A stretch of DNA of 33,635 bases, taken from positions 1 through 33,635 of the forward strand of contig CAUJGH010000461.1 in NCBI GenBank assembly GCA_963169575.1, read 5' to 3'. The position numbers and the translations under genes were made by a program. Each line of letters begins with the position of its first letter. Positions within the stretch are counted from its first letter, which is position 1. Below are positions 7,699 through 14,839 of this stretch, piece by piece. Under the pieces are notes generated by a model. That model had not been told where the DNA came from. It did not search any database and worked only from the letters and a program-made list of their open reading frames with translations. This DNA comes from Myxococcota bacterium. GTDB taxonomy: Bacteria; Myxococcota_A; UBA9160; UBA4427.

Positions 7699-8026
7699 CC
7701 GCCCCACACGCTCCAGGATCGGCCTCGAGCCGGAGCGCGGTACGGAGCGGGGGCGCGAGGCGTCGGAATCCCCCGAAAGAGCGGCGATTCGGCAGAAGCC
7801 GAAAACTCTGCTAGGGTCCGCCTCGATTCGTGCTTCCGATCGGAATTCAGCACGCGGCCGAAACAGGCCCCACTGTCCCCAATCGAAAACCCAATCGTGT
7901 TCCGAGACCGACCGAAAGGCCGGATTTCGGGGCGTTTCATCGCCGGAAGCTCCCGAGTCCAGACGATCTGGATCAGGCGCACGGCATGTCGGCGGACCGC
8001 ACTGACGGCCCCGACGAGGAATTCAT
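7699..8026. other. Intergenic leader upstream of the RRM gene, no gene seen
   Basis: These 328 bases hold an inverted repeat TTCGGC-AGAA-GCCGAA (7788-7803), possibly the 3' end of the kinase transcript, and a perfect 12-base palindrome TTCCGATCGGAA (7834-7845). The second half (about 7850-8000) is less GC-rich than its surroundings and may be a 5' untranslated leader of the RRM gene. I see no recognisable riboswitch. Confidence 0.45.
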
Positions 8027-8293
8027 TTGAGCAAGAAGATCTATGTCGGCAACCTCCCCTTTTCTTCCACCGAGAGCGACCTCCGGTCCCTCTTCGCACG
8101 TCATGGCGACGTGGCCTCGGTCAACGTGATCATGGATCGCGAGACCGGTCGCGCCCGCGGCTTCGCCTTCGTCGAGATGGAGCAGGAAGATTCGGCGCGT
8201 GAGGCGATCCGTTCTCTCGACGGGACCGATCTCGATGGCCGGAGCCTCCGTGTCAACGAGGCCGAGGACAAGCCGCGCGGCAACCGCCGCTAG
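8027..8293 (+). CDS. RRM-type RNA-binding protein
   Basis: This 88-residue protein is essentially one RNA-recognition motif. RNP2 is IYVGNL (residues 5-10) and RNP1 is RGFAFVEM (44-51), with the beta-alpha-beta pattern between (STESDLRSLFARHGDVASVNVIMDRETGRA). The tail DKPRGNRR is short and basic. Bacterial single-RRM proteins bind single-stranded RNA, often U/G-rich, and in several bacteria are cold-induced. The start is TTG at 8027; the only upstream purine element is GACGAGGA, a modest ribosome site. The TAG stop lies inside a tandem 24-base repeat (8279-8329), and the second copy is in frame, so the ancestral protein may have had a longer Gly/Arg/Asn tail. A strong hairpin follows. Confidence 0.93.
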   Translation: MSKKIYVGNLPFSSTESDLRSLFARHGDVASVNVIMDRETGRARGFAFVEMEQEDSAREAIRSLDGTDLDGRSLRVNEAEDKPRGNRR

Positions 8294-8329
8294 GCGGTCT
8301 CCGGGGGCAACCGCCGCCAGGTGGTCTCC
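8279..8329 (+). repeat. Tandem direct repeat over the RRM stop codon
   Basis: Two 24-base copies (8279-8302 and 8306-8329), 22 of 24 identical, start 27 bases apart (nine codons, in frame). Copy 1 reads GNRR-stop (CGC TAG); copy 2 reads GNRR-Gln (CGC CAG). A T/C difference creates the stop in copy 1. Confidence 0.85.
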
Positions 8330-8353
8330 CCGGGCAAGCCCGGACTGAATCTG

Positions 8354-8383
8354 CGGGGCATGCGCCATCGAGCGCATGCCCCG
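8354..8383 (+). terminator. Strong hairpin after the RRM gene, terminator-like
   Basis: CGGGGCATGCGC and GCGCATGCCCCG are perfect 12-base arms around a six-base loop (catcga). The downstream bases are pyrimidine-rich (tcgatcctcctccc) but not a T-run. A smaller stem CCGGGC-aa-GCCCGG lies just before it at 8330-8343. It probably ends or protects the RRM transcript. Confidence 0.65.
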
Positions 8384-8466
8384 TCGATCCTCCTCCCGCC
8401 GCACCGCTCCCCTCGCCGCGCTTCATCCCGCGCCCAGCCAGCGCCCCGTTCCGCGAAGGGAAACCG

Positions 8467-8931
8467 ATGGCCCGCACCCGCGTCTTCGTAAGCTTCGATC
8501 GAGAGCACGACGCCGATCTGGTCGCGCTGCTGCGCTCCCAGGCGAAGCGATCGGATTCGACCTTCGAGATCGTCCCGAACGCCGCCGGCGCTCCGCGCGA
8601 TGACGTCGGAAACGATGCCTCCTGCAACACAGCCAGCGACGCCGCGCGAGCGGCGATCCAATCCGCCGACGAAGTCGTCGTGATCTGCGGCGAGCATTCG
8701 TGCGACTCGAAGCGCATGGCCTCCGAGCTCGGCATCGCCCGCGAAGAATCGAAGCCGATCCTGCTCCTCTGGGGTCGCCGCGAGAAGATGTGCACCAAGC
8801 CCGAAGGCGCGACCGCCGCCGACGCGATGTACAGCTGGACGCGCGACGTCCTCGAGCGCCAGATCTCGTTCGTGCTGCAGAACGCGAAGCCCCGACCGAT
8901 CCCCGAGAACTGCAAGCGGATGCAGGGCTGA
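8467..8931 (+). CDS. Stand-alone TIR-like (ThsB/DUF1863-type) protein
   Basis: This is a 154-residue protein starting at ATG 8467 after gaaggga. It begins with the TIR-like first strand and loop TRVFVSFDREHDADLVALLRSQAK, followed by an acidic variable region. Then comes AIQSADEVVVICGEHSCDSKRMASELGIAREESKPILLLWG, which matches the flavodoxin-like core of the ThsB/MTH538 TIR-like family. E87 in MASELGIA sits where TIR enzymes carry the catalytic glutamate. Five cysteines are unusual for a cytoplasmic domain of this size. There are no membrane or repeat segments. TIR and TIR-like proteins make or cleave NAD-derived molecules, for example in Thoeris defence, but no ThsA/SIR2-like or other effector gene is adjacent. 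Its neighbours, an RRM protein and an exporter, give no clear context. The family call is good; the function is open. Confidence 0.75.
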   Translation: MARTRVFVSFDREHDADLVALLRSQAKRSDSTFEIVPNAAGAPRDDVGNDASCNTASDAARAAIQSADEVVVICGEHSCDSKRMASELGIAREESKPILLLWGRREKMCTKPEGATAADAMYSWTRDVLERQISFVLQNAKPRPIPENCKRMQG

Positions 8932-9153
8932 GGGGCGGATCCGGGATCCGGCGAGCAGCGCCGATTCGAGGCGCTTGCGCTCCCCCGTCGAGGGCTCGAC
9001 TCCAGTTCTTCATGTCCCCCTTCGCATCCAGAACCGACGCATGACCGATTCGTCCCGAATGGAGGGTCACTCCCGCGTCGAGTAGGCTGGGTCGCCTTCG
9101 CACGCGGCGCCTTTCCGGCGTTTCTCGCGCAGCGACTCTAAAGTGGCGATCCG

Positions 9154-10362
9154 ATGCGCTCGATTCTCGTTCGAACCCGCCCGCCGCTCTGGCTCCTGAT
9201 GCTGCTCGCGACGGCCAGCCCCGTCTCCCTGCTCCTCTTTATTCCGGCCCTTCCATCGATCGCGCATGCGCTCGGCGCCGGGCTGGGCGAAGTGCAATGG
9301 CTGATCACGGCGTTCCTGCTCTCGGTCGGATCCATGCAGCTGTTGATCGGCCCGCTGGCCGATCGGCTCGGGCGCCGCGCCATCGTGCTCGTCAGCCTGG
9401 TCTGCCTCGCCGCGATCAGCCTCTTCGCGATGACGGTCGAGGACATCCGTCTGATGATCGCGTGCCGGGTGATCCAGGCGGTCTGCTCGGCGGCCCTCAG
9501 CGTCGTCTCTCGAGCCGCGGTACAGGACGTGTTCGACGGCGTCGAAGCCGGCCAGGCGATGTCGCTGATCACCCTGTCCCTGCAAGTTCCGGCCTTCGCG
9601 GCTCCCGTGATCGGCGGGCTCCTCGTCCAGCATCTCGGCTGGCGCTCGTTGTTCGGGTTCATGGCGGCCTCGGCGATCGCCTTGTTCGGCCTCGCCTGTG
9701 TCTATCTGAGGGAGACGAAGTCCGCGGAGCTGCGGGAAGACGCGGCAGCAGGGCGAGCGTTCGAGGCGTACGGGCGCTTGATCGCCAACCCGCAGTTTTC
9801 CCGGAACGCGGCGATCCTCGCGCTCTGCGCCGGAGCCTCGATGACGTTCCTGACCGTGCTCCCGTCGGCGCTCAGCGATCTGTTCGGCAAGTCGGCCGAC
9901 GAGGTCGGGCTCTACGCATCGGCGAGCTCGGTGGCGTCGATCCTCGGCGCCTTGATCGCGGCCCGACTCGTGGTCCGTCTGGGCATGACGAAGCTGATGG
10001 CCGTCAGCCTTGCTGGGGTCTCGGCCTACCTCGCGGCGTATGTGTCGCTGCTCGCGATCGTTCCCCTGACGGTGATCAATCTGCTGCTGGCCCTGCTCGT
10101 CGTGTCGTTCTGCCAGTCGATCGTGGTCTCGATGGGCTTCGCAGAGGCGCTGAGCGCCGACGATCGATTGCGGGGGACGGCTTCCGGCTTCGCCGGCGCG
10201 CTCGCATCCATCGCTTCGGCCTCGTTCGCCGCGCTCGGCGCGATGTCGTATGCGGCAGGTCCCGTGCGGCCCCTGCTGATCGTCTTTGCCTGCTTCGTTC
10301 TCGCGCTAGTCGTTCTCGCCGTTCATGCCGCCCGCCCTCATCGGGATCGGGATGCGAACTGA
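9154..10362 (+). CDS. MFS drug exporter, Bcr/CflA (DHA1) type
   Basis: This 402-residue protein has about twelve hydrophobic helices, as in 12-TM major facilitator transporters. The loop 2-3 signature GPLADRLGRRAIVLVSL (motif A) and the start PPLWLLMLLATASPVSLLLFIPALPSIAHAL resemble Bcr/CflA multidrug exporters. CRVIQAVCSAALSVVSRAAVQDVF corresponds to the TM4 segment with the family's R-x-x-Q-G-like motif, and PVIGGLLVQHLGWRSLFGF to TM5-6 (motif C region). It would extrude small amphipathic compounds in exchange for protons. The ribosome site is weak, and an internal in-frame ATG 14 codons or more downstream would shorten TM1, so the first ATG is kept. Its 3' end overlaps the convergent SoxD-like gene by 57 bases. 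Confidence 0.9.
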   Translation: MRSILVRTRPPLWLLMLLATASPVSLLLFIPALPSIAHALGAGLGEVQWLITAFLLSVGSMQLLIGPLADRLGRRAIVLVSLVCLAAISLFAMTVEDIRLMIACRVIQAVCSAALSVVSRAAVQDVFDGVEAGQAMSLITLSLQVPAFAAPVIGGLLVQHLGWRSLFGFMAASAIALFGLACVYLRETKSAELREDAAAGRAFEAYGRLIANPQFSRNAAILALCAGASMTFLTVLPSALSDLFGKSADEVGLYASASSVASILGALIAARLVVRLGMTKLMAVSLAGVSAYLAAYVSLLAIVPLTVINLLLALLVVSFCQSIVVSMGFAEALSADDRLRGTASGFAGALASIASASFAALGAMSYAAGPVRPLLIVFACFVLALVVLAVHAARPHRDRDAN

Positions 10363-11781
10363 TACGGCGGCTCCGTCCGGCCGACCGATGGGGCCGCGAA
10401 TCTGGAGCTTGATCCCGTCGGGATCCTGCAGCTCGACGACATTCTCCTCGAAGCGCTCGACCACGCCTTCGATCCCGAGCGCCCTAAGCGTCTTCGCGAC
10501 GGCCTTGCGCTCGAAGCCGACGACCTCGACGGCGAAATACGCTTCCGAAGAGCCGGTCTCGAGCGTCACCCGGGCCGGACCTGCCCGGAATGCGCGGGCC
10601 CGCCCGTCCGCGTCCGGGTCGGCGAGCAGCTCGCGGTAATAGTCGGCAGACGCTTCGAGATCCTTCGCCTCGAGCGCGACGTGCGCGATCCGGATCGTCT
10701 GGAATACGGCCGGACCGTGGATCGCGTCGAGCTCCTCGGCCGGGACGGCGTGGGCGAGTGCATCGAGGCGCTCCCAATAACCCTCCGGATCGGCATCGAT
10801 CTGGAGCAGGTTTCCGGCCGGGTCGCGCGCCCAGAAATCGGTCGCGATCTCGTAGCTCGCGAGCCGCTCGTATTCCCGATTCAGCGGCGCCAGCTTTCGC
10901 GCCATCTCCCCGGGTGAAATTCCGCCGAAATTGAAGCAGGGATGATCGAAACCCGGCGGGCCGTTTTCCGGCGATGCCAGCGAGATCGCGAGATAGCTGG
11001 CGCCCATGTGGACCCAATAATGCGGGCTCGGGACCGAGGTCGGATGGGCGACGATCGGCTGGGGCGGCTTCTTCGCCGCCGGCCCGAAGAGCTTCGCGTA
11101 GAACTCGCCCGATCTCTGCATGTCCGAGACGCGGATCGCGAGATGGTCGACACCGACGACGTGGGCCGGCTCCGCGCCGGTCGCGGCCCGGGCCGGCGCC
11201 GGCGACGGATGCCGATCGTCGACCCGGCGGAAGCCGTCCCGATTGGGCATGCGGACTCCGGCCAGGCGCTTCGCATCCAGCACGGCGTCCTGATCGACGA
11301 TCCCGTTCAGGGCGAGGATCCAGGCACTGACGGCGTAGACCTCGTCGTCGCTCAGCAGCCCAGGCGCCGGATACGGCATCGCCCGGCGAACGTAATCGAA
11401 GAGCGTCGTCGCGTACGGCCAGTAGCTCCCGACGGTCTTCACGGGCCTCGACGTCGCGAGCGTGTCGCGGCCGCCGACGAGCGCATCGTTCGTGCCGCTG
11501 CTTCCGTCGAGTCCGTGACAGGCGGCGCAGTGCTCGCGATAGATCGACTCGCCCCGACGAGCCGACCCGCTGCCCGGCGGCAGCCCGGTCCCGTCCGGGA
11601 GGATGACGGGCGGGCCGAGCGCGGCGGGGTCGAGCCGTGCTCCGAGGTCGGGCGAGCCGCCGCCCAGCAGCGCGAGGGCGAGCGCGCCGATCGCCGCGCG
11701 CAGCGCGAGACGGACCGTCGGGCGCGGGCGAGGACGAAGGCGATGCGAGAGGGCCGGTCGCTGGCGCTCAGGCTTCGACAT
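10306..11781 (-). CDS. SoxD/SorB-like cytochrome c fused to two VOC (glyoxalase-fold) domains
   Basis: This 491-residue protein has an N-terminal hydrophobic export helix (about 24-45). A class I cytochrome c domain follows, with the heme motif CAACH at 85-89 and a likely axial Met at 135. The stretch PVKTVGSYWPYATTLFDYVRRAMP...LSDDEVYAVSAWILALNGI closely resembles SoxD/SorB-type cytochrome partners of sulfur molybdoenzymes. After a Pro/Ala linker (about 192-205) come two VOC modules. The first spans about 210-332 (VDHLAIRVSDMQRSGEFYAKLFG ... DFWARDPAGNLLQI); the second about 362-463 (RIAHVALEAKDLEASADYYRELL ... ELQDPDGIKLQI). The gene overlaps the soxC-like gene by 14 bases, so the two are coupled. 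There is no frame break between the modules, so this is a genuine fusion, presumably periplasmic. The role of the VOC part is unknown. The last roughly 19 codons overlap the convergent MFS gene. Confidence 0.88.
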   Translation of the reverse strand: MSKPERQRPALSHRLRPRPRPTVRLALRAAIGALALALLGGGSPDLGARLDPAALGPPVILPDGTGLPPGSGSARRGESIYREHCAACHGLDGSSGTNDALVGGRDTLATSRPVKTVGSYWPYATTLFDYVRRAMPYPAPGLLSDDEVYAVSAWILALNGIVDQDAVLDAKRLAGVRMPNRDGFRRVDDRHPSPAPARAATGAEPAHVVGVDHLAIRVSDMQRSGEFYAKLFGPAAKKPPQPIVAHPTSVPSPHYWVHMGASYLAISLASPENGPPGFDHPCFNFGGISPGEMARKLAPLNREYERLASYEIATDFWARDPAGNLLQIDADPEGYWERLDALAHAVPAEELDAIHGPAVFQTIRIAHVALEAKDLEASADYYRELLADPDADGRARAFRAGPARVTLETGSSEAYFAVEVVGFERKAVAKTLRALGIEGVVERFEENVVELQDPDGIKLQIRGPIGRPDGAAVSVRIPIPMRAGGMNGEND

Positions 11782-13012
11782 ACGTGTTTCCCACCTTCCC
11801 CGAGCGCGAAATCCGCCAGGCCTGGATCGCGTTGCAGTGATAGTTGAAGCTCGGGCCGTGCTCCGCGAGCCACGCGGGTCGCGACGGCTGAACCCGACCG
11901 GCGGAATCCGTCGCCCGGCTGAGAATCACGGATTCCTGCCCCTGCCATTCCCAGTCGAATCGGAAGCGGGTCAGGAAGCGATCGAGGACGACGCCGTCGA
12001 GCTGCGCGCTGCGCCAGCTCCGGCCGCCGTCGACCGAGACCTCGACCCCGCGGATCGCCCCAGCGCCGCTCCAGGCGAGTCCCTTGATCGCGTACCAGCC
12101 GGGCCCCGCCATCGCGAGGCCGGCCGCCGGATGCGTGATCACGGACTTGACGCCCATCGCGAAGCTGAACTGGTCCGCGATGCCGTCGGGCCGCAGATCG
12201 GTGTACTTCGACGTCTCCTCGCGCGTCATGGCCGGCTCGGACGTGAGCGTGATCTCGCGCAGCCACTTGACCTGGATGTTGCCCTCCCAGCCCGGGAGAA
12301 GGAGGCGCAGCGGATAGCCGTTCTCCGGTCGCAGTCTCTCCCCGTTCTGGTAGAGCGCGATCATGCCGTCGTTCATCGCCTTCGCGAGGGGAACGCTGCG
12401 ATTCATGCGACCGGCGTCGGCGCCTTCGCAGACGAGCCATCGCGCGCCGGGCGCGAGCCCGGCTTCGCCGAGGAGCGTGCGCAGCGGAATTCCCGTCCAT
12501 TCGCTTCCGGAGACGAGTCCATGGATCTCGCCGCAGGTCTGTTCGACGGCGACGGGGGCGACCAGCGCGGCGCTGTTGCCCGAACACTCGAGGAAATGCT
12601 GCCGCGAGACGAGCGGGTAGCGCTTCAGATCGTCGACCCGGAAGGAGAGAGGCCGGTTCACCCGACCGCGGATCACGAGGCGGTGGGCGGAGGGATCGAT
12701 CTCGGGGACACCGCTGTGATGTCGCTCGAAGTGGAGCGAGGTAGGCGTGATCGTTCCTTCGAGCTGCTCGAGCGGAGTCCGCGAGGCGCCACTCGCTGGC
12801 GCACCCGGCATGGACACGAACCCGACACGACTGACGGCGGCTTCGAACGGTGATGGCGCCCCGTATCGGCTCGGCGGCGCACCGGGCGCTCGCGGCGCGG
12901 CGGCGCCGCCGGCCGGCCGCGCCCCGCTCGCCATCGCCGCCGGGGCCCCGATGGTCGCCGTGGTCAATGCGACCGTCGCCTGAAGAAAACGGCGGCGGGT
13001 CGTCGCGCTCAT
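11768..13012 (-). CDS. soxC: SoxC-like sulfite/sulfane dehydrogenase molybdopterin subunit
   Basis: This 414-residue protein belongs to the sulfite-oxidase fold. It starts at the ATG after ggggga, giving a twin-arginine signal (TTRRRFLQATVALTTATI...AMA), so it is exported folded with its cofactor. The molybdenum-ligating cysteine is C143 in HFLECSGNSAAL. Other family blocks are LHFERHHSGVPEIDP, WTGIPLRTLLGEAG, GYPLRLLLPGWEGNIQVKWLREI and the Mo-cofactor dimerisation domain after about residue 300 (VEVSVDGGRSWRSAQL). The family oxidises sulfite, or SoxY-bound sulfane sulfur, and passes electrons to a cytochrome c. The following gene encodes such a cytochrome. No soxXYZAB genes lie in the window, so free sulfite is at least as likely a substrate as a SoxYZ-bound one. 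The symbol follows the SoxC resemblance; SorA is the alternative. Confidence 0.88.
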   Translation of the reverse strand: MSATTRRRFLQATVALTTATIGAPAAMASGARPAGGAAAPRAPGAPPSRYGAPSPFEAAVSRVGFVSMPGAPASGASRTPLEQLEGTITPTSLHFERHHSGVPEIDPSAHRLVIRGRVNRPLSFRVDDLKRYPLVSRQHFLECSGNSAALVAPVAVEQTCGEIHGLVSGSEWTGIPLRTLLGEAGLAPGARWLVCEGADAGRMNRSVPLAKAMNDGMIALYQNGERLRPENGYPLRLLLPGWEGNIQVKWLREITLTSEPAMTREETSKYTDLRPDGIADQFSFAMGVKSVITHPAAGLAMAGPGWYAIKGLAWSGAGAIRGVEVSVDGGRSWRSAQLDGVVLDRFLTRFRFDWEWQGQESVILSRATDSAGRVQPSRPAWLAEHGPSFNYHCNAIQAWRISRSGKVGNTYVEA

Positions 13013-13198
13013 GATTGCTCCCCCGTCCGCCTTCGAGCGATCTCGGTCGGGCCCGCGATGCGAGCCGAGCCGACGCGATCTCGAGCGCGGCATTCCCTGA
13101 CGGCAAAGCAGGATAGGAGCCGACGGGTGGGCTGCATCGATGGGGTCCTCGAAGCCGAATGGCCGGCGGGCCGACGGTCGAGGCGATCCTACTCAATT

Positions 13199-13218
13199 TT
13201 TCTACTTTCGAGTAGAAA
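13199..13218. promoter_or_regulatory. Palindromic operator 1 before the TetR-TauD pair
   Basis: TTTCTACT-TTCG-AGTAGAAA has perfect 8-base arms and a 4-base centre, in a locally AT-rich island. It shares the core TCTAC-N6-GTAGA with the second palindrome 19 bases on (centre to centre). Confidence 0.65.
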
Positions 13219-13219
13219 T

Positions 13220-13235
13220 TCTACGTTGGCGTAGA
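13220..13235. promoter_or_regulatory. Palindromic operator 2 before the TetR-TauD pair
   Basis: TCTACG-TTGG-CGTAGA has perfect 6-base arms and the same TCTAC-N6-GTAGA core as operator 1. It ends 12 bases before the tetR ATG, over the expected ribosome-site region, so binding would block transcription start or elongation. The divergent soxC-like gene starts about 190 bases away. Confidence 0.65.
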
Positions 13236-13247
13236 TAGTCTAGGGCC

Positions 13248-13910
13248 ATGCCCGATCTCGACCCCCTCTCGAACCCGAAGACCGCACGCTGGGAGCGTCG
13301 GCGGCTCGAGATCCTCGCCGTCGCCGAGGCAGTCTTTGGCGAGAACGGCCTGGCCGGCGCCCGGCTCGAAGAGGTCGCCCGCCGGCTCGGGATGCGCCGG
13401 CCCTCGCTCCTCTACTACTTCGCCGACAAGGACGCGCTCTACGACGCGGTCTTCGCCGACATTCTCGACGCGCTCCGCTCGCGCATCGAGGCGGCGCGCT
13501 CGGCCGACGATCCGATGGCGCGCATGGAGGCGATCGCCTCCGCCTGGGTCGACTTCCTGAGCCGGCGTCCCTGGGCGGCCCGCATCCTGCTGCGCCAGAT
13601 CGCGGACGAGCTGCCCCCCCGCAGCAGCAGCGTGCAGACGCGCTCGGAGCAGATCCTCGCGTCGGTGCGCGAAGAGATCGAAGAAGGCGTCGAGCTCGGG
13701 CTCTTCAAGCCGATCGACGCGGGCGTCTTCGCGACGGCGATCGCCGGCACCTCGATGTTCTGGGTCACGGCGCAGCCCGTCGTCGAACGATCGCTCGGCT
13801 TCGATCCCCTCGCGCCCGAATCGCTCGAACGCTTCCGAGAGGTGCTCGTGCTCCTCACGCGTCAGATGCTGGGCGCCGGCGACGGCCATTCCGAAAGGAG
13901 TCGATCATGA
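13248..13910 (+). CDS. TetR-family transcriptional regulator
   Basis: This 220-residue protein has an N-terminal TetR domain: RRRLEILAVAEAVFGENGLAGARLEEVARRLGMRRPSLLYYFADKDALYDAVFADIL (about residues 17-75). The recognition helix and LYYHF-type end (LLYYFADKDAL) are intact. The C-terminal helical domain (about 80-215) resembles the common TetR_C types, ligand unknown. No strong Shine-Dalgarno precedes the ATG; the second operator occupies that spot. The last codons overlap the TauD gene as ATGA, so the two are coupled. Tandem palindromes immediately upstream argue for autoregulation of this pair, and the divergent SoxCD-like operon may share the control region. Confidence 0.92.
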   Translation: MPDLDPLSNPKTARWERRRLEILAVAEAVFGENGLAGARLEEVARRLGMRRPSLLYYFADKDALYDAVFADILDALRSRIEAARSADDPMARMEAIASAWVDFLSRRPWAARILLRQIADELPPRSSSVQTRSEQILASVREEIEEGVELGLFKPIDAGVFATAIAGTSMFWVTAQPVVERSLGFDPLAPESLERFREVLVLLTRQMLGAGDGHSERSRS

Positions 13911-14776
13911 CCATCGAATTCGCTCCGCTCTGCGACGCGCTCGGCGCCGAGGTCCGTGGCCTCGACCTGAAGCGCCTCGACGACGCCGATCGCGCGCGAC
14001 TCGCAAAGGCCCTGCCCGAGAACGGCGTGCTGCTCGCCCGGGGTCTCGACCTCACGCCCGAAGATCACGTGACACTCACGCGTGTCTTCGGCGATCCCGA
14101 CATCCACCCGATCGAGGCAATCCGGCTCGAGGGCCACCCCGAGGTCATCGTGCTCGCCGCCGGCCGCTTCGATCAGATCCGCGAAGGCGACCCGGGCGCG
14201 GAGGATCTCGTCGGCCAGATCTCCTGGCATTCGGATCTGACCTATACCGCGTTCCCGAGCCGCGGCGCGCTGCTCTACGCCCGCACGATCCCGCCCGAAG
14301 GCGGCCAGACGGGCTTCATCGATCTCGCGAACGTCTACGACGCTCTCCCCGACGGGCTGAAGCAGCGGATCGAGGGCCTCGAGGTCGTCCACAGCCTCGG
14401 CCCCCTCCAGCAGGCGATCCACCAGGCCGCCTCGACGGACTACGCCCGCGATCCGGCGACCGTCCCGGACTTCGAGCCGGTCGTCCATCCGCTCGTGCAT
14501 CGCCATCCCGAGACCGGCCGCCGCGTGCTCGACATCAGCCCCGCCTTCGCGCAGTCGATCGTCGGCCTCGAGGAAGACGAGAGCGCAGAGCTCCTGCGTG
14601 AGCTGCGCGAGTTCGCGACGCAGCGGCGCTTCAGCTATTTCCATCCCTGGCAGGTCGGCGACCTGATCATCTGGGACAACTGGCGCACGATGCACGTCGC
14701 CACCGGTCACAAGCGTCGCCATCGCCGCGTCATGCACCGCACGACGCTGCGCGGCGGGGTGGCGCTCAGCGCCTGA
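13907..14776 (+). CDS. TauD/TfdA-family Fe(II)/2-oxoglutarate dioxygenase
   Basis: This is 289 residues, the family's usual length. The iron site is visible: H108-S-D110 in ISWHSDLTYTAFPSRGALLYAR, and H263 in DNWRTMHVATGHKRRHRRVMHRTTLRG. The same C-terminal block supplies the 2-oxoglutarate-binding arginine. N-terminal GAEVRGLDLKRLDDADRARLAKAL and PENGVLLARG are also typical. The family hydroxylates small anionic substrates (taurine and other sulfonates, 2,4-D and related acids, alkyl sulfates), often releasing sulfite or sulfate. A good ribosome site (aaaggag) lies inside the 3' end of tetR. The divergent SoxCD-like operon suggests a sulfur compound, but the family is broad and the substrate is not shown by the sequence. 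Confidence 0.92.
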   Translation: MTIEFAPLCDALGAEVRGLDLKRLDDADRARLAKALPENGVLLARGLDLTPEDHVTLTRVFGDPDIHPIEAIRLEGHPEVIVLAAGRFDQIREGDPGAEDLVGQISWHSDLTYTAFPSRGALLYARTIPPEGGQTGFIDLANVYDALPDGLKQRIEGLEVVHSLGPLQQAIHQAASTDYARDPATVPDFEPVVHPLVHRHPETGRRVLDISPAFAQSIVGLEEDESAELLRELREFATQRRFSYFHPWQVGDLIIWDNWRTMHVATGHKRRHRRVMHRTTLRGGVALSA

Positions 14777-14839
14777 AGAGACCCCTGCGCGCACGGGTGC
14801 CCCCGCATTCGACGCGACCTTCTGCGCGCCACATGCAGC

